Below are positions 21,431-34,040 of a stretch of 64,000 nt of DNA, piece after piece; position 1 is the stretch's first letter; the number at the start of each line of letters is the position of its first letter. The notes under the pieces were generated by a model. That model saw only the letters and a list, made by a program, of their open reading frames with translations, did not search any database and was not told the origin of the DNA. The stretch covers positions 29,651,879 to 29,715,878 of the forward strand of contig CAJQUN010000003.1 in assembly GCA_907163345.1 (NCBI GenBank), written 5' to 3'. The translations under genes and the position numbers were made by a program. Source of the DNA: Haberlea rhodopensis. Its lineage: Eukaryota > Streptophyta > Magnoliopsida > Lamiales > Gesneriaceae.

Positions 21431-22222
21431 TCCTTTTAGGCTTCCAATGATATCTATTAGTAGCCATCTCTTCCAACAACTCAGAGGTCGTTTCAGGCAT
21501 ATTCCTCATGATAGTACCTCATGATGCTGCATCAATCATAGAATGGTTAGCAGATAATAAATTGTCATAAAAAGTTTGTGCCTCCAGTCAGATAGGAAGG
21601 TCATGATGTAGACATCTCCTCAGTAGGCCCTTGAAGCGTTCACAAGCTTCATACAGTAATTCAGGATCATGTTGCGCAAACGTAGTAATTTCATTTCGCA
21701 TATTAGCGGTCTTGGATGGTGGGAAGAATTTTGACAAGAGTAATTGCACAATCACATCCCAAGAAGTAATAGATCCTGCAGGCAGTGAATGTAACCAACA
21801 TTTAGCCTTAGCTTTTAATGAAAAGGGAAAGAGTTGTAACCTGATGGCATTGTTAGTGAAGTCGTTATGCTTGAAAGTATCACAAATCTCCAAGAAGTTA
21901 GAGATGTGAGCATTAGGATCATCAGTATCCATCCTCCAAATTGGACTGCGTGTTGGATCATATGTATGATGACATGCTTAATTTCAAAATTGTTCGTATG
22001 TATGCTCGATCTAGTGATGCTAGACAATGATCCATGGAACGAGGGCTGAGCATAGTCCATGAGTGGCCGTACAATAGGTACCTCTTCATTCCGTCTTTCA
22101 TCTTCTATGTCCATTTCTTGGTTTTTTTCCGCCATTGATCGAGCTTCTCGTAGTCTCCTAAGAAAAGTTCTCTCAATTTTCAGATCAAAAAACTCAAATG
22201 TAGGCTTGCTACACCTTAGCAT
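21430..22222 (-). pseudogene. gag of an Athila/Tat-type Ty3/gypsy element, frameshifted and truncated
   Basis: The retrotransposon gag domain is visible in two phases: residues up to a shift near 21935, then DPNAHISNFLEICDTFK, LQLFPFSLKAKAKCWLHSLP, SKFFPPSKTANMRNEI, ELLYEACERFKGLLRRC. Downstream, in another phase, comes the usual following segment about AASCGTIMRNMPETTSELLEEMA, down to ~21430. At least two frameshifts are present, and everything after gag is missing. Confidence 0.82.
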
Positions 22223-22363
22223 GCACTAACAATAACAACTTGCAAAAATCAACCAAACAACGTCAGTATTGAAGTAGTAAAGGAAATCGAAAAAACAGAA
22301 ATAAATAAATAAAAATGGATAAATTACAGTCAACTAATCTTGTCTGATATTACTTTAAACTAG

Positions 22364-22380
22364 CCCTGGCAACGGCGCCA
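22364..22380 (-). promoter_or_regulatory. Primer binding site, TGGCGCCGTTGCC type
   Basis: The minus strand reads TGGCGCCGTTGCCAGGG, the PBS seen in Athila-like gypsy elements, between gag and the LTR that starts at about 22386. Positions may be off by a base or two. Confidence 0.8.
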
Positions 22381-22382
22381 AA

Positions 22383-23840
22383 AACTTTATCGCAATTTTA
22401 TTTAAACATTAAATTTCAGTGTAGCGTGATTATACCGCAAGTGCTCGATTGTCAAGTTTTAGTATAGTATTTGAAGACATATTGTCGAACCCACAGGGAC
22501 TGGAAGTAAGTACCAAACTCAAAAAGTTTAACTATATTTAACCGATAAATGGTGAGTGATTATTATACTAAATTGACTAAAAACACAATATCTAACCCAA
22601 GCAAACGATAGAGAATGAAGAAATCGATAGAAACAATTATCAAGACTTCGGTTCACCCATGTAATCTCCCATAATTCTCCTATTAAGATTTAATATCATA
22701 CGTTCTAAGGTGACGAGTTTTCTTGCATTTGTTATACTATGATCAAGTTATAGCAAGTCTAATATTAATGTTACAATAAATTACTCCTGTGTCCTTATTG
22801 ACCAATTAATATCGCATGTTATGAGAACTACTAGCCTTTGATTTTGGCAAATCCACTGTTATCACAAGTGTGCTAGATTTTACTTGGTCAGTTTCAATCT
22901 AAAACCCATGGCCTAATTTAATATGTCATATTCCAATATCGTATGGTCAACATCAGTCGTAATATATATAATCATTCAAAGGTGGGCAAACCCTTAAAAC
23001 ACGAAGAATAATAAATTATGCCAAAAGATTAAAAGAATTCAATCAAAAATTAATATTTAAATCATGGATTCAAACCTGAGATCATTTAGTCTTGATAAGC
23101 AAACCTACCCAACAATCATAATCAAATAACAAAGTTTAATCATGTTTTACAACATCATAAACATCAAAATCTGAAAATAAAAGATACACAGATCTAGAAA
23201 TACGAATAAACAAGGTAGTGACTCTGTGTGCTGTTGTCTTTCCATCTCTTGAGTTGCTCTTGTTCTTCAAATGGCTTGTGTGAGTATAGAAGATGGATGG
23301 AGGTTGCTCCTTAGGTCTGAAACAGTGCCAAAAATCCCCAACTTTAGTCCAATAAGTTCTTTTTATAGTGGTTGAGGAATCCCATGGACACAAACTCTTC
23401 AAAAATGAATAAAATCCAGAATTTTCAGCAACTGGCAATCGATCGCCGAAACTCCATCGATCGATCATGGAATTAAATTCAGTCTTTTAAAGTCAAATCA
23501 CACGACGACCGGTCGCGGATTGAGTCCCGATCCATTGTTGAAATTATATTTTTTATACCAAGTTTTGACATGCGGCCATCGATCGCCGATAGGAATGAAG
23601 ATCGATCGCCGTTTCAAAATTCTTAGATCTCGAGATTTCGTCATTCTTTCAACATGTTCGCTCAGTTTGGTCATTTTTATGATTTATTAGCTCAAGTCCT
23701 TCACTTTTATGCACTTCTACTTAGATTCCTAAATCAACAATTATATACCAAAAAGTGTAAAATCGTCCAGGAATTAATACGAAAATCAATACAAAATCAC
23801 AGCAAAAGAAGTATAAAAACTACGAAGAAAGAAATAAACA
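22383..23840 (-). repeat. 5' LTR of the Athila/Tat-like fragment
   Basis: It shares the conserved LTR 3' end ('cagtgtagcg', 'taccgcaagtgc', 'gtcgaacccaca'), the middle ('aaggtgacg') and ATCGATCG-type words (23450-23470, 23577-23610) with the better-preserved LTRs at 44603 and 48837. The outer end is not sharply defined. Confidence 0.7.
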
Positions 23841-23859
23841 TTCTGTGTTTTGATAAATG

Positions 23860-24266
23860 CACCGCCTGAGTCTAGCAATGCACACGGAATAAATGTATCG
23901 CTAGACGATACACTTGTAACAAAACAAGGCGGGTGCTATATTAAGTGCACCAATAGTATAATTTCAAAAATGTTATACTTTTATTACATGTGCACAAATA
24001 GTATGAATTCAAGTGTGTTACCTGAGTCCAGCGGTGCATTTATCCAGCGTGCACTACTAGAGTCAAGCGGTGCACTCATTAAAATTAAGTACATCATATT
24101 GTTAAAATTTGGTACAACCAACTGGTGCACCATTTAAAATTATGTGCAACGCCTGAGCCTAGCAATGTATTTTTCTCGCGTGTAACACCTGAATCTAGCG
24201 GTGCATTTATCTCCGTGCACCGCTTGATTCTAGTGATGCACTAATTAAAATTAAGTACATTGTCTG
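23860..24266 (+). repeat. Degenerate 22-bp repeat array (cctgagtctagcggtgcat)
   Basis: Six diverged copies near 23867, 24021, 24057, 24151, 24189 and 24224. Two larger blocks (24021-24098 and 24189-24265) share order and the tail 'attaaaattaagtacat', so the array has a higher-order duplication. No gene. Confidence 0.65.
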
Positions 24267-25500
24267 GTGTATTTTATTAAATATTCAAATCAACAAGTGA
24301 TAAAAAAAAAGAGATTTTCAATAACATGAAATAAAGTGTATCACTAATAAATTTATCTCAAATTATTGTCTTCTACCTCAGAATCAATCAACTTCATCTT
24401 CAAACTCAACATTTGATATTTTTTTCAACAACAAATACTTAACTACAATCATTAATCCACAACACAGAATAATAAAAGCTTCAATCATTAGATTTAATAT
24501 TTAGATATAAATAATAAATAATAATCTCATCAAAAACTTCAAAAATTTCTTTCAATTAATTTATCTTAGATTTCACATTCAAAATTTCAAAACATAGGCA
24601 TTATAACAAAAATGAACTTCAGAAGAAATATGAAAAAAGAAAAGCACAACATATTTAATGAAGAAGGATTACGCAGAAGATCGGGAGAACGTTCTAACTA
24701 CTGGTGATAAAGAAGAGAAACTTAATTCATGAGATCATTCACCTCGCCATTTTGCTAGACGAATTATACTACATAATTAGGGAGAAGAGTAAAATGAAGA
24801 CGAAGAGGGTTCCCGTGCCTATTTTAGTAATTTTATCTGATATGGAGCTATATGAATTGAAGTGTTTTTTTCGTGGACTAAGTTGAATTAATATCCCTCT
24901 TATTGGATCGACCCGAAGTGTCCCCCTTCGATTTTCTATACCCATCAATGCTTATCAAATAAAAGAAAGCCCAAATAAAAAATCTAGAGTCTATAAATAA
25001 GATTATTAAAACCCAAAAGAATAAATTTATATACCTCAGTCGATCCCCAATGTAGTATAAGCTTTGGCGTGGTTTGCCTCTCACATCTCAAGCGCCAACG
25101 AAAAAAACTTAGGTAATATCTAGGGTGAGCATTCCGTCGATTCGATTATCGATCGAACCGAATTTTCAAAAATTGAATTAACAAAACTGAACAAAATATC
25201 GGTTGATTTGGTCGGTAATCAAAATAACCACTATTTTTAAATAAATTTAAAAAATAAGATAATTTGATTTTAAAAATTATAAAAATAAAAGAAATAAATA
25301 ATGAGATAATTTTATTTTAAAAAATTAAAATATTTAGAAAAAAAATTATAAAATAAAAAAAATCTGTTTAATTAGGTTAACCGATACTTTTAAAATGAAT
25401 TCTGAAACAGAACCAAATCTTTTAATTTTTTCAAATTTTTGAATTATTTCGGTTAGAAGTCCGTATTATTTAATTGGATGAGTCAATTCCCACATGTTAA
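24267..25500. other. AT-rich intergenic sequence
   Basis: No convincing gene, RNA or element. Short frames at 24704-24886 and 24878-25084 show no recognisable motif. Confidence 0.6.
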
Positions 25501-25800
<300 letters not shown>

Positions 25801-26124
25801 AATTATGACTTTCGGCCCTAGTTCACTTAGTAAAAATAATTTTTTTTTAAAGAGATTTTTGTTCGAGTTTTACAGTATGCGAAATTTTTTTATCCTCTCC
25901 TATAAAAAAATTCTTGGATATAATAATGTTTTAAAACAATTCTTTATTATTATTATTGAATAGAAATTAAAATTGAAAATTGATTTAACGTTTTATCGCG
26001 TTCTTTTCCTTCAAATAATATTTTGAGCAATATGTATTATATGTTTAATATTTGATTCTATAATCAATAAATTTAGTTTTGAAAAACTCTTTTTAATGAA
26101 AAAAAAAAATTGAATATTCCTTAT

Positions 26125-26825
26125 TATTTAAGCGGTTATCTTTTAAAGTTCGACTTAGCTACAAATATTAGCTACAATCATGTATGTTGTTCTTACATCA
26201 TCGTATTTAGATAACTACGATTGTACGCCTCTCAAGTCCATTCAAAATCAACTTCTACAAATAAAAGTTTATGATACATGAAAAAACACAAAAGTCGTCA
26301 TATACTTCATGCCAAAATAGTCTCTAATCAGTTAAAATTTGATTTTAGTTATTGTTTCATCGATTATTGATATAGCGCTGACCAATATTGACATGTCCAA
26401 CACAATATCAGCACTCCAACAAAGAAGCTAATTTTTTTGTATTATGATCAAATTTTGGTTGATTTGAAGAATATTAAAAGCCTATGTAGGTTAATTTATC
26501 ATTTTTTTCCTTGTTATTATTGAAAAAAATGGCAATAGATTGATGAAATATGCAAACACATTTTCATGGTAGTCTGCGTTATTTAATTTGGAAGTATTTT
26601 TTTTCAACTTTGGTCATGATAAATTCTTTATTCAAAATATTTAATTCAATCCCACATTGCCAAAAGTAAGAAATAATAATAAAATATGACCCACATGCCA
26701 CCAACATTATATTATATAATATAATAATATGCACGTAATGGCTAATGACGTTACCCCTATGGCATCATTGCTTACGTCCTCCCATTGTACCTTCCAAATT
26801 CTCTCAAACGACTCGAGCTCCTGGT
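26125..26825 (+). repeat. Upstream-region copy P2
   Basis: Similar to 28960-29060 ('gctacaatcatgtatgttg...cttacatcatc'), 29310-29335 ('gcctctcaagtcc') and especially 29811-30090 (from 'cttgttattattga' through 'caactttggtcatgat', 'cattgccaaaagtaa' and 'ggctaatgac' to 'ttccaaattct'). It is a copy of the transporter gene's 5' flank with no gene attached. Confidence 0.8.
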
Positions 26826-27188
26826 CTAATCGAACTGCTTTTTTTAAAAAAAAAAAGTTTGTTTTTAGTGGAAAGATATGACACATAAAACCTTTTATAT
26901 TGAGAAATAGATGATAATCATTAAACTAAAATCTTGTTGGCCACGAACCGTTCACCGAGACAAAAATAATTTGGCCATGACGAATACATAAATTCTCTTT
27001 AGAGTTTGTTTCATTCGGCCCGACGAAAATATCCTAACCGCAACGAATACACGAATCCTTGTAATGTTTTGTTTCATTCGTCATGGTGAAATATTTGGGC
27101 CACGGTAATTAAATCAAACTTCATTGGTCGTGATGAAAATATTTTGGGGATTCTAGGCATCTCCCTCTTTTTTCCGATATACACACAT

Positions 27189-27220
<32 letters not shown>

Positions 27221-27440
27221 TGTTAAAATAAATAAACAAAAAGCTATTAAATTAAATTAAATCCTCATATTATTTTTGTATATGGGGTCTATTTTGAAAA
27301 TTTATTCAAAAAAATTGAACATGGGGTAAATTGACATGAAATCACATGTGGGTAATATCAAATAAGGGTCCATCTGGATTGAGTGATTTGAAGCCATAAA
27401 TTCCAAATTCATGATTTCAAATTCATTTGATTGTTTGGGT
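26826..27440. other. AT-rich intergenic sequence
   Basis: No gene seen. Contains imperfect repeats of 'cattcg(t/g)c..(g/t)acgaaaat' around 26940-27140 and a short TA run at about 27200-27220. Confidence 0.6.
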
Positions 27441-28855
27441 GAATTTTACATCGGGGCTATGCACTTTTAAAGATGCATACTCCCCATCCATACTTAAAAA
27501 CTCATAGAGGTATGCATCTTTAAAAAAAATTAAAAATTTTTTAAGAAAAAAAAAGATATGCATATAAAAAATAATAATTACTTTTTAAAAAAAAATATAT
27601 GATAGTAATACATTTGGCATTATTCTCTCTTTTTTTCTTTTTTTAAATTTGGTAACCTCACCCCACCACACATTTATGGAACTAAATGAATAAAAAAATG
27701 AATGAGGTCAGATATTTAACCAATATTGATTTAAAAAAATAAAAAAAAATACCAAGATACAACTGATAGAGAACAAGATTGTGCTAAATGAATTTTATTA
27801 TTAATTTTTTAAAAGTACATTCATTTGTAAATAAATTAATACTCCTCTTTTGCTAATTTCAGAGTTCTGAATATACAAAGTTTCATTACATGCATATTAT
27901 TCTACTTAATTAAATATTATGAAAATAATTATATTTAACAATCTTCTCATTTTACATTTACGCATAAAATAAAAACATGCTAAATATTTACCAAATGATA
28001 ATTAACATAATAATTCAAAAATTATTATAATTACATAATTAACGGGGGAAGGGCAAGCATCGTTTTAAATACATCTAACAACTTTTTAAAATTTATTTTA
28101 TTTATTAATTATAAGATGGGTCTGTTAACCCATCAGAAAACTTTTTAAAAAATTCTGAAACGTACTCGCCGATGCGTTTCTTAAAACGCATAATTTTTAT
28201 ACATGATTTATTCATTATTGAAGCATTGTAAAAATAATGCATAAAGTGTAGTTTAAAATAATAACTTTATTTATGCGTAAATATGTAAAATGAGAAGATT
28301 GTTAAAAATAATTATTTTCATAATTTTAATTAAGTACTTATCAAAACACCGGGCTAAATTTAAAACGGTTGTAGAGTAATGTTCATTTAGTAAAACTTTG
28401 TAGATTAGAACTATTAAAAGTGCAAAAGAGTAGTATTAATTTTTTTTACAAATGAATGTACTTTTAAAAATTAATAATAAATTTTATTTAGCACAATCTT
28501 ACAGTTGTGTTTTGGTGTTTTTTCATTTCTTTAAATCATTGTTTGTTAAATATTTGACCCCATTCATTTTTTTATTCATTTAATTCCATAAATGTGTGGT
28601 GGGTTGATGACCATGTTACTTGTCGGCAATATAACCAAATTTTTTTTTTTTTAAAAAAAAAATAGAACCAAATTTATTTCAATCATATGCTTTTTAAAAA
28701 AAATTAATTTTTTTTAAAAAACGCAATCTTTCAACAAATTTAATTTTTTTTAAAGATGCATACCCTATGCGTTTTTTAATATGCATAGGGGTATGCATCT
28801 TTAAAAATGCATAGCCCCTATGCATCTTTAAAAACGTAGCTATACGTTTACCTTA
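27440..28855. mobile_element. Foldback / large inverted-repeat element
   Basis: Two arms of roughly 600 bp (about 27450-28050 and 28200-28850) are inverted copies with high but imperfect identity. For example 'ccaccacacatttatggaactaaatgaataaa' near 27662 pairs with its complement near 28590, and 'gattgtgctaaatga' near 27778 pairs near 28490. The ends carry 'aaagatgcat' words. The centre (~28050-28200) is a loop. No coding frame. It is most like a non-autonomous foldback DNA transposon; exact termini and TSD are not resolved. Confidence 0.75.
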
Positions 28856-28959
28856 GTTTAGTAAAAAAATAAATTTTACATTATTTTTAAATTTTTCTTA
28901 AAAAACTACTATGATTAAGAATTTTTTTTTTTTTTTTACCAATTTAGCGCTAGAAAAAC

Positions 28960-30100
28960 TCTTCTTATATAATAATGGATACACTCTTTTATTCGAGTGT
29001 CCTACTTTTTAAGTTCAATTTGAGCCACAAAATCTTAGCTACAATGCTGCATGGTGTTTTCTTACATCATCATATTAGTTCAGTATGATGCATAGGCAGA
29101 CCGAGGTGGGGCAATAATTATTTTTTATTACCTATAAAATCTTATTTAAAAAATTTATAATTTTATCCTCTAAAAAATATATTTTACCCCTAAAAAATTA
29201 CTTTTTACCCTCATAAATTAAATTTTGATCCCAAAAATTTTTTTGGCATCTATTATTATTTTAAAATTTGTTTGCCCCTGACAAAAATCATACGGCCATT
29301 ATAAACTATGATGGTATGCCTCTCAAGTCCCTTCAAAGTCATGTTATACCCGCAATATATTTTTTTAGCCATCATGAATACGTTGACAAAATGATACAAG
29401 TTAGATATTTGTATAAACATTATTATGGACAAGAAAGCAATTTTAAAGTTCTTTTTCTCCAAACAAGTTAGTGTCATTTCTCTTGTTTCCCGGTTTTATT
29501 GTTGCTGCCCTTAAGGACATCATCAAACAAACCCTTGTTTCCCTATTGAATCCAAACAAAATCGCACAAAAAAGTTCCAAATATTCCATGGTACTATAAA
29601 TATAATGTTGTACTATTTATATTACTTCGTGATACCTTTAACCTATAATTGTTATATCATTTAACAAAAAATTTAATATCGTTTACGTATGAATGCAGCA
29701 CTATATTATCTATGAAGAATTGACATTGATGCAAATTAATTTGTAATTGAAGATAAATTGATCAATAATTAAAGAAAATACTCTGAATTAAACTTTCAAG
29801 CTTTTTTCCTTGTTGTTATTGAACAAAATAGCAATAGATTAATGACATACTGCGTTATTTAATTTGGTAAGTGTTTTTCTTTGACTTGGCTTTTTTCAAC
29901 TTTGGTCATGATCAATTCTTTATTCAGAATAAATAATTGAATCCCATATTGCCAAAAGTAACAAATAATAATGAAACGTGAAACACCAACATTATAATAT
30001 AATAATATACAATTAATGGCTAATGACACCATCTTATAGCATCATTGCTTGCGATCTCCTGCCAAAGTACCTTCCAAATTCTTTCAAACGCTTCTATAAG
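28960..30100 (+). promoter_or_regulatory. 5' flank / promoter of the amino-acid transporter (copy P3)
   Basis: Sequence immediately upstream of the transporter gene. A TATA-like 'ctataagta' lies at 30094-30102, about 95 bp before the ATG. Related copies are at 26125-26825 and, partly, at 25501-25770. An insertion of ~220 bp (29088-29308) relative to P2 interrupts it. Confidence 0.65.
29088..29308. mobile_element. Small insertion in the transporter 5' flank
   Basis: Absent from the equivalent point of P2 (~26210-26221). It begins near 'gaggtggggcaat' and ends near 'gtttgcccctga', loosely complementary ends around an AT-rich centre; perhaps a MITE. Confidence 0.4.
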
Positions 30101-30193
30101 TATCACGCATTTTTCACGTCTTTGATTTACAAGAGCCTAATTGCTCATACAACATTGTAACGTACTCGGATTAAGGATTCTTTTTTGTATCAC

Positions 30194-32067
30194 ATGATGA
30201 TCGGAGAAATGGCAATGGGCGGCGGTTCAGCAAGAATTGCACCGGTTATGGAGGACGACGACGAGGAATCAAGCAAGACAGAAAGCAAAACCGAACAAGA
30301 GTTTGTAATAATTGTGTCTGACAGCGAGCCGCCGCAGAATGAACAAGACTCTTGGCTACCCATTACAGAATCCAGAAAGGGTACCACTTTCACTGTTGCG
30401 TTCCATTTGATATGTTCTGGGATCGGAGTGCAGCCTCTTCTACTCCCCATTGCCTTCGCCTATCTCGGATGGTGAGCAAGTGAAATCAACTCTTCTCATG
30501 TTTGAAAGGGTTGTGAATTTAATAATTAACAATGTTCAGTTAGATTAGTAATGCATGCTCAAGAATTTGACCATTGGTGAATCAAGAATTATGCCTTAGC
30601 TTTTAATTCGTGAAGATCTTTTTTCTGCTACATGCTTCAGGATTACATTACATGCAGTTTTTAATTATGTCCGCCATGGCTGTTTAGGTTCTGGGGCATT
30701 TTTTGTTTGTGTGTTGTATTCTGGTGGCAACTCTACCCGATATGGCTTCTTCTCAATCTTCACGAATCGGCTTCTGGAACTCGTTACAGCAGATTTCTCC
30801 ACCTCTCAATGGTAGCCTTCGGTTAGTATCCTTATCAGAAAATTGCATGTATATATACTTATGTGTATGTATTACTATAAACTCATTGTACATCTTGTCA
30901 ATTACAGGTAAAAATTTGGGAAAGCTGGTAGCCATATTCCCAACAATGTACCTGTCTGGCGGCACATGTGTTTTGTACATAATCAGCGGTGGCAACATCA
31001 TGGACCAACTTCACCATGCTCTCTGTGGAAACAACCTCGAATGCGATGCGAAAACATTAAAACTTTCTGAATGGTTTCTAGTGTTCATATGTTTAGCCAC
31101 CTTCACTGCTCTCTTCTTCACTAATCTCAACAAACTACACCGTGTCTCCCTCATCGGGTCCATCACTGCTGTTGCATATTGCAGCCTTCTGTGGGTTCTG
31201 TCGGTCAGTAAGGGCCAGCTGCCTGATGTTTCAGGTGATTCGACGACGGAGGTTAAGCCTACTGATACTGGTGCTAGAATCCGGAATGTGTTGAATGGTA
31301 TTGGAATTATTGCTCTTGCTTTTCGAGGACATAATCTCGTGCTCGAGATACAGGGCACCCTGCCTACAAGTCCAACACAGCCATCACGTAAGCCCATGTG
31401 GAGAGGAGTGACTATGGCTTATCTAGTGATTGCTGTGTGTATGTATCCGCTTGCAATTGTTGGGCATTGGGCTTACGGAAGTAAGGTAAATAAATATTTA
31501 GACATAATTTTCCATGAATCTTGATCTGTACTGAACACATGAAATACTCATATTACATGGTCCTTTTGTCCCTAGGTGATGGTGAACGGAGGAATTCTTG
31601 GTGCCTTTACGAAGTTTCACCAGAACCATACATCAAAGTACATAATTGGTGCCATATATTTCATAATACTGATCAACTATTTGTGTGCCTTCCAAATCTA
31701 TGCCATGCCTGTGTTCGACAACTTGGAACATATCTACACGAGCAAGAAAAACAAGCCATGCCCAAGATGGCTCCGTTCTGCGATAAAAGTCTCGTTTGGA
31801 GGATTAACATATTTCATAGCAATGGCTTTCCCGTTTTTACCAAGTTTAGGAGCCTTCATAGGCTCGATCGCCTTTCCTCTAACGCTGGTGTATCCCTGTT
31901 TCATGTGGGTTGCAATCAAGAAGCCCCGCCCACTCAGTAAAATGTGGTGCTTAAACATTAGCGTTGGTTTATTAGGATTAGTGTTGAGCTTAATATTAGC
32001 CAGCGCAGCTCTTTGGTCTTTGGTAGTTAATGGGTTAGATGCCAACTTCTTCAAGCCCACACGATAA
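30194..32067 (+). CDS. Amino-acid transporter, AAAP family, lysine/histidine-transporter-like (LHT-like)
   Basis: A four-exon gene, 493 aa: exons 30194-30471, 30688-30821, 30908-31485, 31576-32067. All introns are GT-AG and the joined length is in frame. The N-terminus is acidic and cytosolic (EDDDEESSKTESKTEQE), then DSWLPITESRKG, the conserved entry to the LHT domain. About eleven hydrophobic segments follow, with LHT landmarks: FPTMYLSGGTCV, GIIALAFRGHNLVLEIQGT, MWRGVTMAYL, HWAYGS, AFQIYAMPVFDNLE, YPCFMWVAIKKP, and FFKP near the end. Members move neutral or basic amino acids with protons across the plasma membrane. The FRGHNLVLEIQ(G/S)T motif resembles the LHT7/LHT8 branch as I recall it; the substrate cannot be assigned. 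The ATG at 30194 is chosen as the first in frame after the TATA-like site; Met at 30197 follows. No break is visible. Confidence 0.95.
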
Positions 32068-33032
32068 CTCTAGAGGGTCCAAAGTGTAGAGATGCATATT
32101 ATTATGGATTTATCGACAATTTATTCCCCTAGGCCATGTTCGGATCGAGTGATAATGATTAGTAATCTTTGGATAGTTTTTAGTCCCGTGTTTGGTTTGC
32201 ATTATTGAAAAAAAATTATCCCATCATATTTATCTAACTTTATAGCAAAATGACATATATCATTTCACATTTTTTTTTTACTATTTTAAAATTTGAAATT
32301 CAAATTTCAACTTAATCCCAAAAATTTGAAATTCTAGCCAAATTTAAAATTCAAAATTTTGAGGGTATTTTAATCATTTTACCAAAAAATAAAATTAATT
32401 CATCAACTTATTTTCAAAATCAAACACAATATAGCTTATCACAAAATATTATTTATCATTATCTCATAATTTTAATCATTACATCCCTATAGTATTGATA
32501 ATAGACACTTTATCACATATCGTTTGTAAATATGTTGTTTACCTCCGTAGTTTTCAAAATAGACATTTAGCCCCCTATAATGTGCAAAACATAACATATA
32601 CGGAGTGAACAGTATTGTAACTATTCACAAACCACACGGGATAAACTGCATATTTTCATAAACTATATGATAAACTTACTATTTTCAAACAACATGGATG
32701 TAATTTGCTTATTTGGAAAATCATATGAATATGAGTTTTGATGTGAATAACCATATTATGAGATCTTATCTTTATGGTAACTAATTTGATCTCTTAAATG
32801 TGTTTATTTTTTTCCGAAAAATCTTTTTCCGTAATATTAAATTTTTTATATAATAAAAAAACCCAAACGTAATATTTGATTGCAAAAGCATATTCCAAAG
32901 TATTTAGTGTCAGATATACCTGTAATTATATGTTGCTCAAGTTTGCCATACGCCACATGCAAATAATCTCAACGTACGAATTAAATAAGATAAAAAAAAA
33001 AAAAAAACTATCACAACAAGCTTACCCATAAA
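32068..33032. other. 3' flank of the transporter; AT-rich, MITE-like inverted segment
   Basis: Contains the 3' UTR and AT-rich DNA. Around 32190 ('gtgtttggtttgcatt') and 32420 (complement of 'gtgtttgattttga') are loosely inverted segments that may mark a decayed MITE. No gene. Confidence 0.4.
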
Positions 33033-33921
33033 TAGGGGTGGACATTTTAAATCGGGTATCGGGTACCCAACCTGATCTGATAAAACCCGATCGGGTCGGA
33101 TATTTAAAAAAAAAATCGAGTATCGTGTAACTCGAACCCGAAATTCTTTTTTACGGGTTGGTGTCGGGTTTTTAAATTGCTACCCGATCGGATTTGGGTA
33201 CCCGACTATTTTTTCCCCTAATTCCCTATGCCTTATCGGACAATCCTCAAATTATATTAGATTTTGTATTCAAAAATAAAAAGCAGATCTAAAAATTAAC
33301 TCAGTCACTCTATCACGTACATGCCAACCTCAAAACCCTCGTGTCCTCGTCTCGCCGCCGGCATGCCACCGCCGACCATAGATCAAAACCCGCTTCTCAT
33401 GGAGTGATGGTACACACCTACCCTATCCCTTGGATCTTTGAATTTTTTGGATCTCGAATAATTTTTCCATTTTTCTCTTATACATGTATATGCAAGATGC
33501 TGAAAGTTATTGGATAATCAATCTTTAAAAATAGCTCCGGTTTTGGTGCAGGAAGTCCCCCATTTCATCTTTGTTATTATTTTGCTTCTTATTTTTTTTA
33601 TTTTAATTTATTCAATTTTTTTTGGGTTTCACTGTAAATTTCTTTGCGTTTGTTAGATAGATTTAAAGTGCCACTGTCATTTTTCCGGAAAAGCAAGTGC
33701 TATGAGCATAAATTTAATTGATGGGTTTTCCAGAAATCACAAATTCAAGGGTTTTATGATTCTTTTGTTGTTGTGTTGTTTGCGTATTAAAGTGTGTATA
33801 TATCGGAATTGCAGACCAATAAATTTCGGGTACCCGAACCATCGGGTATCGTAATAAATTTTTTTGGGTTCGGGTAGCAAAAAATGCTACCCGAAAAACC
33901 CGAACCCAATGCCCACCTCTA
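33033..33921. mobile_element. Non-autonomous hAT-like DNA transposon
   Basis: 889 bp. It starts TAGGGGTGG and ends CCACCTCTA (imperfect terminal inverted repeats, typical of plant hAT elements) and is flanked by 8-bp CCCATAAA (33025-33032) and CCCACAAA (33922-33929), 7 of 8 matching. Subterminal regions are rich in GGGTA/TACCC words (CGGGTACCCG, GGGTTCGGGT) in both orientations. No transposase frame. Confidence 0.85.
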
Positions 33922-34040
33922 CCCACAAATGTACAAATTGTTGCGAAAAACTAAATAATTCCAAAGATGGACAGTTCAGATGTAAATGTAGCACAAAAGA
34001 ACAAAGAATACTGTGAATAAATTGGTGCATTTCCTGGTCA

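Noticed and set aside
30703..31524. Long continuous frame through exons 2-3 of the transporter
   Set aside because: It crosses an intron in exon 3's phase and reads exon 2 out of frame; the spliced four-exon model matches the family.
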